Shown: one piece after another, positions 40,587 through 48,662 of the stretch
How the letters are laid out: each line of letters opens with the position of its first letter
Position numbering within the stretch: the first letter of the stretch is position 1
Assembly (NCBI GenBank): GCA_964474655.1
Contig: CAYYTU010000007.1
Location: 1 to 64,000 of the forward strand
Direction of reading: 5' to 3'
From: CAYYTU01 sp964474655
Lineage (GTDB): Bacteria > Chloroflexota > Anaerolineae > B4-G1
DNA length: 64,000 nucleotides
Made by a program: the position numbers and the translations under genes
Notes under the pieces: model-generated
What the model saw: only the letters and a program-made list of their open reading frames with translations
The model's database searches: none
What the model was told of the DNA's origin: nothing

Positions 40587-43259
40587 CTAACGGGAGGCCG
40601 CGCGTAACAGCGACACACCGATCTCAAGCGCCTGCTCAGGGACAGCGGTGCGTTCGATCAAGACGGCTGCAGCGTAGCGCTGCTCGCCGTTGGGCGGCCC
40701 GACGCCAAGGAACCAGGCGTGAGGTCGGCCCTCGCCCGCCACTGCAAGTCCCCAGTGGCCGGCGATACCATCGTCATATCGCTGCCAGGCCGCGAGCAGC
40801 TGCCGGGCCTCGCGGGAGCCGAGGGCCCGGCGTGGCTCACTTGTGTCTTGATCATACGCCTGTCCGCCGACGCGGAGCGTCAATCGGGGCCTGGGGACGG
40901 TACCCTCATTCGCCAGCGTCGCGGCTATCAGCGCCATCTGAAGGGGAGATATAGTCAGCTCGCCCTGTCCGATGGCCTCCAGGCGCAAGGCCCTGGTCAT
41001 TGAGACAGTCTCACTGTCCCAGTCGGAGGCCGCAGTTGGGATCTCCAGCGGCGGCGGTTCTATGAGACGCCACCGCTTCATAGCTGCATCCAGACCATCG
41101 GCTCCCAGACGCGGCCCCAATGTAGCGATCGGGGCCGGGCAGGCCGCAGCATAGGCGTTGACCAGCGTGTAGGGTTTCTCTGGAGGAAAACTACAGCCCA
41201 CCGCTCCGCCGTCTACCGTCAACATAGTACTGACCGTCGAAGTGACCGGGCGGTTCAATGTGACCATCCGCTGTCGCAATGCCTCGGCGACGATAGGTGT
41301 CTGGAGCGCGGCCCCTGGCTGGTAAAGCTGGATGGCTCGATTGACCAGAGGCGAGGATTGATCCTCACGCAGTTGCTCCCACACGTCGTCGAGCCGAGTC
41401 GGGTCGGCACTGGGCATCGAGGCCAGGGCCAGCACCTCGCCGGTCCGAGCATTCAACAGAACCGCAGCGCCGGCCTCCCCTGCCAGGGCTGATTGGGCCA
41501 GTCGTTGCATACTCGTGTCAAGCGTCAAACGGACGTTTTTCCCTTCGGGTGGGCGATGGAGCAGCTCGGACCAGACCGTCTCTAGCTCTGTTCGGCCCCT
41601 CTCGCCGCGCAATACATCGTCAAAGGTCGCTTCGATCCCGGCAGTGCCGTGGCGCAATGTGGCATAACCCACCACCGGGAAAGCCTCTGGCACCGGATAA
41701 GTGCGCGTGACGATGCCTGAGGGAGCCACGTCGACGCCGGCAAGCACCACGCCGTTCCGATCCACAATCCTACCCCGCACGATACGCCGTTCATAGGCTA
41801 TTCGGCGGGGGTTATCTCCCCGCGCCGTCAGCCAGTCGGTGCGGACCACCGACCAGTAGCCGCAGGTGGCGGCCAGGAGGATCAGTGCCAGGCCAATGGC
41901 GCATGTCAGACGGAGAGCTGGCCGCTGGACGTTGTTCCTAACAGTGCTCCCTTCATTTCCCCCTTCATCTCCCCTCTGCTCGCGGCTGGAGATGCGGATC
42001 AGGAGCCCTAATGCGATGAAGGAGGCGACAAGCGAGGAGCCGCCATAGGAAAGGAAGGGAAGTGTGACGCCAGCGATAGGTACCAGCCTGACGTTGGCGG
42101 CCATAATCACCCAGGCCTGGATGACGAGCCCGGCGGTCAGCCCGGCGGTCAGCAGCCGGGCAAATGATCGTCGGGTGCGGAGGGCAGCCCGGAAGCCGCG
42201 TACCAGAAGCACACCGTAGAGGACGATCACGGCCAGCACCCCGGTCAAGCCAAACTCCTCTCCCAGAGCGGCAAAGACGAAATCGGTGTGGACCGCGGGG
42301 ATAAAGGTAGGCCGCCCCAGGCCAAGGCCCTGTCCCAAGAGACCGCCTTCCCCAAAGGCCAAAAGAGACTGAATGATCTGGAAGGCCCAGTCAGCGGCGC
42401 CGGGCCAGGGGTTGATCCAGCCATCCACCCGCAGCGCCACGCGCGGCGACATTCTGTAGCCCACGAACCCGGCCCCGACAAAGAGCAAGGTCCCGGCGAC
42501 CACGTATCCCCATTGGCCCGTCGCCAGATAGAGTATCGAGAGGAACGTGAAGAAGAACAACATCGCAGCGCCCAGGTCCTGCTGGGCAGCCAGGAGCAGC
42601 GCTGTCAGCCCGAACGTCGCAATCAGTGGCCCCACGTAAGCCAGCGGGGGCAGGCGCCATCGTCCCAGCCTGACCCCCTCGGAGATGAGCAGCTCGCGTC
42701 GCTCAGCCAGATAGGAAGCCATAAAGACCACCAGTAAGAGCTTAAGCGGTTCTGATGGCTGGAAGTATGCACCGCCCAATCCTAGCCAGAGCCTGGGGCC
42801 AGCACCGGAGGGGTTGACGCCCAACACCAGCGTGGCGGTCAGCAGCACCAATCCGGCCACGAGCCACGTATAGCGGTAGCGCCGCAACCAGCGCAGGTCA
42901 CGTCCGGCCTGGGCTACGATCAACATCGCCAGCGTGGCCAGCAGCAGCCAGGTGGCCTGTCGCGGCAAGAAGTTCGGTGCCAGTCGTCCCACCATCAGCA
43001 GGCCCCAGCCGCTAAGCAGCGCCCCGGTGGGCAGAAGTAAGGGATCGCGCTTGGGTAGCCTGCGCGAAAGTATCACGTGGCCCGAGACGGAGGCCAAGAC
43101 AAATGAGAAGATGACGATCGCCAGCTGGCATAAGGTGAAAGGGGGATAGGCCAAATAGAGGGTGACGCCGCCTACGATCACGAAGGCGGCAGCCGCGATC
43201 AACAAAAAGCGCTCCCGGAGAGCAGGTGACCCCAGATCTGGCACGGCCCAGCTTGCCAT
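40587..43259 (-). CDS. SEDS (FtsW/RodA) polymerase fused to a degenerate penicillin-binding transpeptidase domain
   Basis: This roughly 890-residue protein starts at ATG 43259; a TTG at 43292 is also in frame. Residues about 15-425 are a SEDS glycosyltransferase with ten or so helices and the hallmark AVHTDFVFAALGEEFG, plus FLSYGGSSLVASF. After a linker and one more helix, a class B PBP-like region begins (RGRIVDRNGVVLA, GTAGIEATFDDVLRG, EAGAAVLLNARTGEVLA). It keeps the supporting motif GQGELTISPLQMALIAA, but all three active-site motifs are lost. SxxK reads AALQ in YQPGAALQT, SxN reads ACP, and the KTG region reads AGEGRPHAWF. It is therefore probably a polymerase with a non-catalytic PBP module. 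FhaA/FhaB genes lie upstream on the same strand. Confidence 0.82.
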   Translation of the reverse strand: MASWAVPDLGSPALRERFLLIAAAAFVIVGGVTLYLAYPPFTLCQLAIVIFSFVLASVSGHVILSRRLPKRDPLLLPTGALLSGWGLLMVGRLAPNFLPRQATWLLLATLAMLIVAQAGRDLRWLRRYRYTWLVAGLVLLTATLVLGVNPSGAGPRLWLGLGGAYFQPSEPLKLLLVVFMASYLAERRELLISEGVRLGRWRLPPLAYVGPLIATFGLTALLLAAQQDLGAAMLFFFTFLSILYLATGQWGYVVAGTLLFVGAGFVGYRMSPRVALRVDGWINPWPGAADWAFQIIQSLLAFGEGGLLGQGLGLGRPTFIPAVHTDFVFAALGEEFGLTGVLAVIVLYGVLLVRGFRAALRTRRSFARLLTAGLTAGLVIQAWVIMAANVRLVPIAGVTLPFLSYGGSSLVASFIALGLLIRISSREQRGDEGGNEGSTVRNNVQRPALRLTCAIGLALILLAATCGYWSVVRTDWLTARGDNPRRIAYERRIVRGRIVDRNGVVLAGVDVAPSGIVTRTYPVPEAFPVVGYATLRHGTAGIEATFDDVLRGERGRTELETVWSELLHRPPEGKNVRLTLDTSMQRLAQSALAGEAGAAVLLNARTGEVLALASMPSADPTRLDDVWEQLREDQSSPLVNRAIQLYQPGAALQTPIVAEALRQRMVTLNRPVTSTVSTMLTVDGGAVGCSFPPEKPYTLVNAYAAACPAPIATLGPRLGADGLDAAMKRWRLIEPPPLEIPTAASDWDSETVSMTRALRLEAIGQGELTISPLQMALIAATLANEGTVPRPRLTLRVGGQAYDQDTSEPRRALGSREARQLLAAWQRYDDGIAGHWGLAVAGEGRPHAWFLGVGPPNGEQRYAAAVLIERTAVPEQALEIGVSLLRAASR

Positions 43260-43303
43260 TTGATTTCTCTTACGTTTGTGGCGTGATAACAATAAAACGA
43301 GTG

Positions 43304-44212
43304 TTAATCCAGCGCCAGGTAGTCTCCCACGATCGGCGCCAGTTTATCCTTCGTGGCCGACGGGATGGTTTCGCGATCGGTGATGATGGCTGTCGCCAGC
43401 GCCTGGTCACAGTCACAGGCAAGATCAGCTTCTGCCACACGAGGTACCAATAAACGTATAGCCTCCTGGGCCAGGGCGGTGTTTTGCTGCAGGATACGCA
43501 CCACAGCCTCGACGCTGACCTCCTCCTCCGTTTCATGCCAGACGTCATAGTCAGTGACGTGAGCCATCACGGCGTAACAGATCTCCGCTTCCCGAGCCAG
43601 AAATGCCTCTGGACTGGTGGTCATGCCAATGATGTCCATATCCCAGCTGCGGAAAGTGAAGCTTTCGCCCCTGGTGGAGAATCGTGGTCCCTCGATGGTG
43701 ATAAAGCGCCCCCCCCGATGCACTCTACCGCCAGTCTCTTCCACCGTGTCGCCGATGGCCTGAGAGAGGCGAGGGCAGAAGGGATTGGCCGAGCTGATGT
43801 GCGCCACCAACCCATCCCCGAAGAAGGTGTTGTCGCGCTGCTTGGTGAAATCGAAGAGCTGATCGGGGATCACAATCTCCCCCGGATGGAGATGTTCGCG
43901 CAGCGAACCACATGCACTGACCGCGACAATCTGCTCCACGCCCAGGCTCTTGAGGGCGAAGATATTGGCGCGGTAGTTGACCTCGGTGGGCATCAAACGG
44001 TGGCCACGGCCATGCCGGGCCAGGAAGGCGACGCGCTCACCAGCCAGAGTCCCGATGAGAATGGCGTCGGACGGCTGGCCGAACGGTGTCTCCACGGTGT
44101 ACTCCTCGATGTCGGAAAGTCCTTCCATTTGATAGAGACCGCTGCCGCCGATAATGCCGATGCGGACAATCGGCTGTGAGCTCTGATTTGTGATTTGTGA
44201 AGTGGATGACAT
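43304..44212 (-). CDS. mtnP: S-methyl-5'-thioadenosine phosphorylase
   Basis: This 302-residue protein is of the purine nucleoside phosphorylase/MTAP family. Phosphate and substrate motifs include IGIIGGSGLYQMEGL, ARHGRGHRLMPTEVNYRANI, VSACGSLREHLHPGEIVIPD, TIEGPRFSTRGESF and GMTTSPEAFLAREAEICYA. It cleaves 5'-methylthioadenosine to adenine and 5-methylthioribose-1-phosphate in methionine salvage. AAGGAGG lies 6 nt before the ATG. The first ~14 residues (MSSTSQITNQSSQP) come from a tandem CAAATCA repeat and are not part of the enzyme fold. It sits between the GT39-like gene and the SEDS-PBP gene. Confidence 0.9.
   Translation of the reverse strand: MSSTSQITNQSSQPIVRIGIIGGSGLYQMEGLSDIEEYTVETPFGQPSDAILIGTLAGERVAFLARHGRGHRLMPTEVNYRANIFALKSLGVEQIVAVSACGSLREHLHPGEIVIPDQLFDFTKQRDNTFFGDGLVAHISSANPFCPRLSQAIGDTVEETGGRVHRGGRFITIEGPRFSTRGESFTFRSWDMDIIGMTTSPEAFLAREAEICYAVMAHVTDYDVWHETEEEVSVEAVVRILQQNTALAQEAIRLLVPRVAEADLACDCDQALATAIITDRETIPSATKDKLAPIVGDYLALD
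44183..44205. repeat. TTTGTGA tandem repeat encoding the mtnP N-terminal tail
   Basis: CTGATTTGTGATTTGTGAAG carries two copies of the heptamer ATTTGTG. On the coding strand this is ACAAATCACAAATCA and is read as QITNQ. A related run occurs at 47867-47884. Confidence 0.65.
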
Positions 44213-44263
44213 GGGAAACCTCCTTAGTGCATTCTTGGTGCGTTTAATGTGTCCGGATGGTTA

Positions 44264-45811
44264 TTATGGCGCAAGGCGATAGACAACCATCGTTTCGCCG
44301 CCGCCGATGGTACGGCGTTCCAGCGTCACCTGATGGATCGGCGTCAGGGCCTCGTGAGCGGCCAGCCTGGGGAACCAATTGGGGAAGATGATGACGTATT
44401 CCACCTCCCGCTGAACCAGAAAATCGACCAGCTGTGGAGCACGATCGGGCCGGCGCAGGACAGGCACGATCTCCGGCGTGATCAGCCCGGCCAGATCGAC
44501 CACCGGACGTCGAGAGAAATATGTGATGGCGCCGATATCGTTCAGAGCCAACGCAGCCTCCGTCGGTGTGTTTTCCGCCGCCCAGCGTCCCAACGCTACG
44601 TGCATCTGGTTGATGTTGTGTACGTTCCAAGCGTAGAGCCGCGCCATCGTCGGCAACCGCCAGGCGGTCCCTGCGACGGCGAGCAGTGTCACGATCACGA
44701 CCAGCGTCACTTCCGATTCCGACCAGCGCCATCCGCGACGGCGCAAAAAGGGACGCGCCATTAGTAACCCCGCGCTGGCTATCACCGCGTTACATGGGAT
44801 CAGCGGCATCAAGTAGCGCCCGTGTTGATAGAGCACGGCGTGGAGAAAGGCATAGCCGATCGGCAAGCCCAAGCTCCATATGCTTAGCAACGTAGCTCGT
44901 TCCTCCGACGTACCAGGTCCTTGGAACGGCAGTACCATCGCGCCTAACAGGTAAAACGGAAGAAGCAGCGGGTTATCCAACACCAGATAACGGGCCCATA
45001 AGCTCAAGAAATCGCGGTCGGGAAGGCCGTTGAACGTCGCCTTGGCGTGGAAGGTATTAGGCAACAAGTGGCCACTGGTGTGCAATGAAAAGATCAGATA
45101 AGGCACTACTATGACGGCAAAGAGGAGCGCTGGCAAGAGCAACCTGCGCAGGACGTGAAGTGCTTTATGGCGATCAGGTGGCGCCAGTTGCAAGACGGAC
45201 AGTGCAAAATCGGCCAGCGCCAGCGCGAAGAGGAGATAGCCCTCGGGGCGAGCGAGCGCCGCCAGGCCGAACAAAGCTGCCGTGTGGAGTCGGTAACGGG
45301 CTCTCTTACGATCGGTCAGGTGAGCGTTGATGGCCAACATGCTCAGCGTGGCGAAGAGACATATCTCCAATGCCGAAAGGCCGGCCCAGACCATCCGGCC
45401 GTTGACTGCCACCACCGCCCCCGCCAGCCAGGCCACCCACCGACGCCCGGTCAGACGCTTGCCCAGCGCATAGGTGACAAGCAAGGTGGTCAAGAACGAG
45501 ACCGCGCTGAGCGCCTGTCCCGCAGATGGAAATCGACCGCCAAGGGCGTATATGCCAGCCAGGAGCAGCGTCCAGAGCGGCGCGGTGGAGCCGGCGGTCG
45601 GCTGCCCAGGGTTGAACGCGAAGCCATCGCCTCGGGCCAAGTTCCGCGCGAACTGGAAATGAATCCAGGCGTCGTCGAGCGGGACGCCCCCTTCCGCTGT
45701 GGTGAAGCGGTAAGCGTGTAGAGCGGTCGCGCTCAGCGTCAGGCATCCCAGGGCGATCAGCCCCACCAGCCAGAGCAGATCGCCTCGATCCAGGTCCATC
45801 TTTTGCCTCAC
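44264..45811 (-). CDS. GT39-like polytopic membrane glycosyltransferase
   Basis: This 515-residue protein has about eleven membrane segments. The first outer loop has LDDAWIHFQFARNLARGDGF and FNPGQPTAGSTAPLWTLLLA, the pattern of GT39/ArnT-like mannosyl- or arabinosyl-type transferases that use lipid-phosphate sugars. A C-terminal soluble tail (RRPVVDLAGLITPEIVPVL, VEYVIIFPNWFPRL) resembles other Chloroflexi members. The start is a GTG overlapping the SDR stop by 4 bp with GAGGG 5 nt upstream; an ATG four codons later is also possible. The acceptor is unknown. Confidence 0.72.
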   Translation of the reverse strand: MRQKMDLDRGDLLWLVGLIALGCLTLSATALHAYRFTTAEGGVPLDDAWIHFQFARNLARGDGFAFNPGQPTAGSTAPLWTLLLAGIYALGGRFPSAGQALSAVSFLTTLLVTYALGKRLTGRRWVAWLAGAVVAVNGRMVWAGLSALEICLFATLSMLAINAHLTDRKRARYRLHTAALFGLAALARPEGYLLFALALADFALSVLQLAPPDRHKALHVLRRLLLPALLFAVIVVPYLIFSLHTSGHLLPNTFHAKATFNGLPDRDFLSLWARYLVLDNPLLLPFYLLGAMVLPFQGPGTSEERATLLSIWSLGLPIGYAFLHAVLYQHGRYLMPLIPCNAVIASAGLLMARPFLRRRGWRWSESEVTLVVIVTLLAVAGTAWRLPTMARLYAWNVHNINQMHVALGRWAAENTPTEAALALNDIGAITYFSRRPVVDLAGLITPEIVPVLRRPDRAPQLVDFLVQREVEYVIIFPNWFPRLAAHEALTPIHQVTLERRTIGGGETMVVYRLAP

Positions 45812-46599
45812 ATCATCCCTCGGTACATCCCTCCGTCCACCAGCAGGCTGACGCCAGTGATGTAGGAGGCGGCATCGGAGATGAGAAAGGCAGCGGCCTT
45901 GGCGAACTCCTCCGGTGTCCCCAAACGTCCGAGGGGGATGTCAGTGGCCAGGAGGTCGGCCTCTTTTTCCGGCGTGGTCGTGTTTCTCATCGCTCGATCA
46001 TCGAGCAACTGTTCCACCCGCGCGGTGCGGGTCCAGCCGGGACAGATGGCGTTGACCCGGATGCCGAAGGGCCCCAGTTCGTCGGCCAAGGTCTTGACCA
46101 GACCGATCACGCTCATTCGCACGCTATTAGAGAGAATTAGGTTAGGCACGGGCTGCTTGACCGAGATCGACGTCATAGCTAGGATAGCGCCGGTGCCTGC
46201 TTCTTGCATAACCGGTACAGCGGCGTAGCAAAGCCGCACCGCGCTCATCAGGGTCAGCTCGGCTGTCCTTTCCCAGTCCTGCGGGGTGAGGTCGAGAAAT
46301 TGTCCCGGGAGCGGTCCGCCAGCGTTTGTCACGAGCGCGTCAATCTGCCCGAAGCGATCGAGTGTCCTTCCGACCAGCACCTCGGCCGCCTCCGGGTCGG
46401 TGACATCGGCTGGGATAGCCAGGACCTTCTGGCCCGTCTTGGCCCTGATTTGAGACGCAGATTTCTGCAGATCCTCCTCGCCGCGGGCGCAGATGGCTAC
46501 GTGAGCACCCTCACGCGCTAGGCGCAGCGCCACGGCCCGACCCAGGCCGCGGCTAGAAGCTGTCACCAACGCGACCTTATCGTGAATCTCAAGATTCAT
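45808..46599 (-). CDS. Short-chain dehydrogenase/reductase lacking the YxxxK pair
   Basis: The start at 46599 has GGAGG 6-7 nt upstream and gives 263 residues; the gene overlaps fhaB by 11 bp. The Rossmann motif is ALVTASSRGLGRAVALRLA, with NAGG at VTNAGGPLPG and the C-terminal GVSLLVDGGMYRGMM. At the position of the catalytic YxxxK, aligned through SISVKQPVPNLILSNSVRMS, Tyr is Ser and Lys is Arg. From memory this ISVKQP...LSN form recurs as a subgroup annotated as 3-oxoacyl-ACP reductase-like, so activity in the usual sense is doubtful. It lies between fhaB and the GT39-like gene. Confidence 0.8.
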   Translation of the reverse strand: MNLEIHDKVALVTASSRGLGRAVALRLAREGAHVAICARGEEDLQKSASQIRAKTGQKVLAIPADVTDPEAAEVLVGRTLDRFGQIDALVTNAGGPLPGQFLDLTPQDWERTAELTLMSAVRLCYAAVPVMQEAGTGAILAMTSISVKQPVPNLILSNSVRMSVIGLVKTLADELGPFGIRVNAICPGWTRTARVEQLLDDRAMRNTTTPEKEADLLATDIPLGRLGTPEEFAKAAAFLISDAASYITGVSLLVDGGMYRGMM

Positions 46600-47026
46600 T
46601 CGAAACCTCCAGTCTAAATTGCGTCCGTCCAATACCAATCACGTCGCCGCTGCTGACGACTACGGCTTCTTGGAGGCGATTGCCGTTGAGCAGAGTCCCG
46701 TTGCGGCTCTGACGATCCCGCAGCCACCACTGGCCCTCTCGCCAGCTCAAAAGGGCATGCTGAGACGAGGTGTATGTATCTGGAATGACAATCGTGTTCC
46801 TGGACGAGCGTCCCAGCGAGGTGACCGGCTGCAGGGGGAATACGGTACCCTCGGAAAGCACGTCATTTTCGGCCTTCACGACGACCAATCGGCCTGTGGA
46901 GCGCGCTTTCTCGTGGATTTGAGACGCACGCTTGAGGTCGCGCCAGAGGATGAAGGCGATAGTGCCCAGGAATGTATAGAGCACGGCGACGAGCAGGAGA
47001 CGGAAGCCTAGCAATAAGATATCCAT
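46589..47026 (-). CDS. Membrane-anchored FHA-domain protein (FhaB-like)
   Basis: This 145-residue protein has one N-terminal membrane segment (ILLLGFRLLLVAVLYTFLGT) and a C-terminal FHA domain (SLGRSSRNTIVIPDTYTSSQ, then HALLSWREGQWWLRDRQSRN and GTLLNGNRL). The residues that bind phosphothreonine (GRSxxN, SxxH, NGT) are present. FHA domains read Ser/Thr kinase output. In Actinobacteria, fhaA and fhaB sit with rodA, pbpA and protein kinases and control wall synthesis. The order fhaA-fhaB-SDR-GT39-mtnP-SEDS/PBP here is a looser version. No kinase gene is in the window. Confidence 0.82.
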   Translation of the reverse strand: MDILLLGFRLLLVAVLYTFLGTIAFILWRDLKRASQIHEKARSTGRLVVVKAENDVLSEGTVFPLQPVTSLGRSSRNTIVIPDTYTSSQHALLSWREGQWWLRDRQSRNGTLLNGNRLQEAVVVSSGDVIGIGRTQFRLEVSNES

Positions 47027-47037
47027 TGCTTGCAGCG

Positions 47038-47844
47038 CTAGGTGTCCGAAGATTCGAATGGCTTGGTATCTTCGTCCTCCGGCAAGGGGATCGGTGTCGG
47101 GGGATCTTCGCCATAGATGATCTGAGCACCAGCGAGGGAGATCACGTCACCCGAATGGAGCACACATTCCTCGACAGGATAACCGTTGATCTGGGTGCCG
47201 CCGGTGCTTCCCAGATCGTAGAGCACATAATGGCCGTAGCGCTGGCGCAGCTGAGCGTGATGACGCGAGACCCGTGGATCCTCAATGATTATGTCGTTAT
47301 CCAGCGCACGCCCGATGGAGGTTACCGGTTGCGTCAAATTGATGTGACGATGGCCTTCCAGAATGAGAAACGGCCGGCCGTGTGGCCCTTCTGAGGCTGC
47401 CGACTCGACCTCCGGTTCCTCCTCTGGAAGCATTTCGCGGGTACGTTCGACGTTCTTCATCGTGGGCTCCTCTGAGTCGTGGCGTGCCTCAATGCGCACG
47501 TCATGAGGGGGGATTTGCTTCTCCGAGAGCACATGAACGACCGGCGACGCGGTCAGCACCATATTGGCTTCGGCGGTCAATTCGGTGACATGATGCGAGA
47601 GGTCTTGTTCCAGCGAGGGGCGTTCCTCTAGCAGCGCGGCATGGTCGTCGGGATTGAGGTAGACCCAGTAATGCGTCGGGGCCTGGTGCGCGCCGTCCAG
47701 AGCGCAAACTCGATGATCTTCGATGGCGCGGGTGAGATGTGCGGCCACCTTCGCCGGCGCCAGGTGCCCGGCAAAGAGCCGCGCAAAAGTGCCTTCGACG
47801 AGCCGTTCAGCCAACTCCTCAAACTGCGTCAGGGTATTCATCAC
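47038..47844 (-). CDS. FhaA-like protein: DUF3662 domain plus FHA domain
   Basis: This 268-residue soluble protein has an N-terminal DUF3662/FhaA domain (residues about 1-115: LAERLVEGTFARLFAGHLAP, APTHYWVYLNPDDHAALLEE), a charged linker, and an FHA domain at about 170-245 (TSIGRALDNDIIIEDPRVSR, then HHAQLRQRYG and STGGTQINGYP). It is expected to bind a phosphorylated partner in peptidoglycan control. The start is GTG 47844 (ATG 47841 is also in frame); a promoter lies so close that the mRNA may be leaderless. fhaB follows after 11 nt. Confidence 0.82.
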   Translation of the reverse strand: MMNTLTQFEELAERLVEGTFARLFAGHLAPAKVAAHLTRAIEDHRVCALDGAHQAPTHYWVYLNPDDHAALLEERPSLEQDLSHHVTELTAEANMVLTASPVVHVLSEKQIPPHDVRIEARHDSEEPTMKNVERTREMLPEEEPEVESAASEGPHGRPFLILEGHRHINLTQPVTSIGRALDNDIIIEDPRVSRHHAQLRQRYGHYVLYDLGSTGGTQINGYPVEECVLHSGDVISLAGAQIIYGEDPPTPIPLPEDEDTKPFESSDT

Positions 47845-47850
47845 GAGGCG

Positions 47851-47879
47851 ATTATAAAATGAGACGTGACAAATGACAA
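47851..47879 (-). promoter_or_regulatory. Promoter of fhaA, with the -35 inside a short repeat
   Basis: On the minus strand TTGTCA (47879-47874), a 17-nt spacer and TATAAT (47856-47851) precede the GTG at 47844 by 6 nt. The predicted +1 is the start codon itself, so the transcript would be leaderless. The -35 hexamer is part of the tandem word TTTGTCATTTGTCA. Confidence 0.65.
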
Positions 47880-47884
47880 ATAAG
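47867..47884. repeat. TGACAAA tandem repeat overlapping the fhaA -35 element
   Basis: GTGACAAATGACAAATAAG contains two copies of the heptamer TGACAAA, in the 48-bp gap between fhaA and the receiver-like gene. It is related to the repeat encoding the mtnP tail. Confidence 0.6.
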
Positions 47885-47892
47885 CCCAGGGG

Positions 47893-48300
47893 TCAGCTTT
47901 CCAGCTGGCGAAGGGCGTTTCGGGCAATTTCCCCGATGCTGACGGGCCGGGTCATAAAGGCGGCGCAGCGGTCATGTAATGGCGCGAAGGTAGAACGGAG
48001 AAACGCGCCGACGATCAGAATCACGGGAGCTCTTAGTTCCACCTCCAGCAGGCGATCGATCTCTTGGCGAGTGAGCTCTTGCCCCACATCCACAATCAGC
48101 AACACGGGGTCGATGCCAACGACTTTGATCATCTTCAAAGCCGTGTCGACGCCCGGAGCTGAGACGACGTCGTGCTTGGTCATCTCGCCGAGTTGGGCTG
48201 CCAGCATCACGCGCGTCTGCCACCGCGGTGAGAGGATCAGGACAGCATGCTTTTGTCTGATCGCTGTTGAGCTGTCGTCGTGAGGGAGAGAGTGTGTCAT
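47893..48300 (-). CDS. Receiver-like (CheY-fold) domain protein
   Basis: The ATG at 48300 has GAGGAG 6 nt upstream and gives 135 residues. Hydrophobic strands and loops match a CheY-like fold: HAVLILSPRWQTRVMLAAQL, LLIVDVGQE (possible phospho-acceptor Asp), PVILIVGAF, and RPVSIGEIARNAL, where the usual Lys-Pro is Arg-Pro. The paired N-terminal acidic residues of classic receivers are missing. It may therefore be a pseudo-receiver. No DNA-binding domain is attached. It precedes fhaA on the same strand but fhaA has its own promoter. Confidence 0.6.
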   Translation of the reverse strand: MTHSLPHDDSSTAIRQKHAVLILSPRWQTRVMLAAQLGEMTKHDVVSAPGVDTALKMIKVVGIDPVLLIVDVGQELTRQEIDRLLEVELRAPVILIVGAFLRSTFAPLHDRCAAFMTRPVSIGEIARNALRQLES

Positions 48301-48662
48301 CACGTCTCCTCGACTTTGAGGTATTGGGACGCTAAGATGCTGATACCAACGGTGGGGATCCTGGTAAGCGTAAGATACCATCAAATGGACAAACGCGCCA
48401 GGGCGGAATGGAGGGAGGGGGGTAACGAAGACGGGGGTGATACGCTTGGTAAGCGCGTCTGCAGGCAAGCTAATGCGTCTAGGGTGCTTGGGAACTGCTT
48501 CGTTTGCCCACGGGCTAACAGGCTTGCATTTGCGTCTCCAGTGAGTATAATCAATCCTCGGATGCAAGCAGGGGCTCAGGGGATAGTTACCGGGCGATAA
48601 TCTGCCGGCTCGTTTCTATTGGAGCTAGTTTTAATTGAAATCTAGAGAGGTACGTCTGTTTT
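48301..48662. other. 362-bp intergenic region between divergent genes
   Basis: This region separates the receiver-like gene (minus) from secA (plus). It contains the GAGGAG of the receiver-like gene at its left end, a purine-rich stretch of unknown role, and the secA promoter at 48524-48551 with a ~105-nt leader. No coding frame or known riboswitch fold was recognised. Confidence 0.5.
48524..48551 (+). promoter_or_regulatory. Promoter of secA
   Basis: TTGCAT (48524-48529), 16 nt and a perfect TATAAT (48546-48551) point to secA. Transcription from about 48558 leaves a leader of roughly 105 nt, long enough for regulation, but no obvious arrest peptide or stem-loop was identified. Confidence 0.65.
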
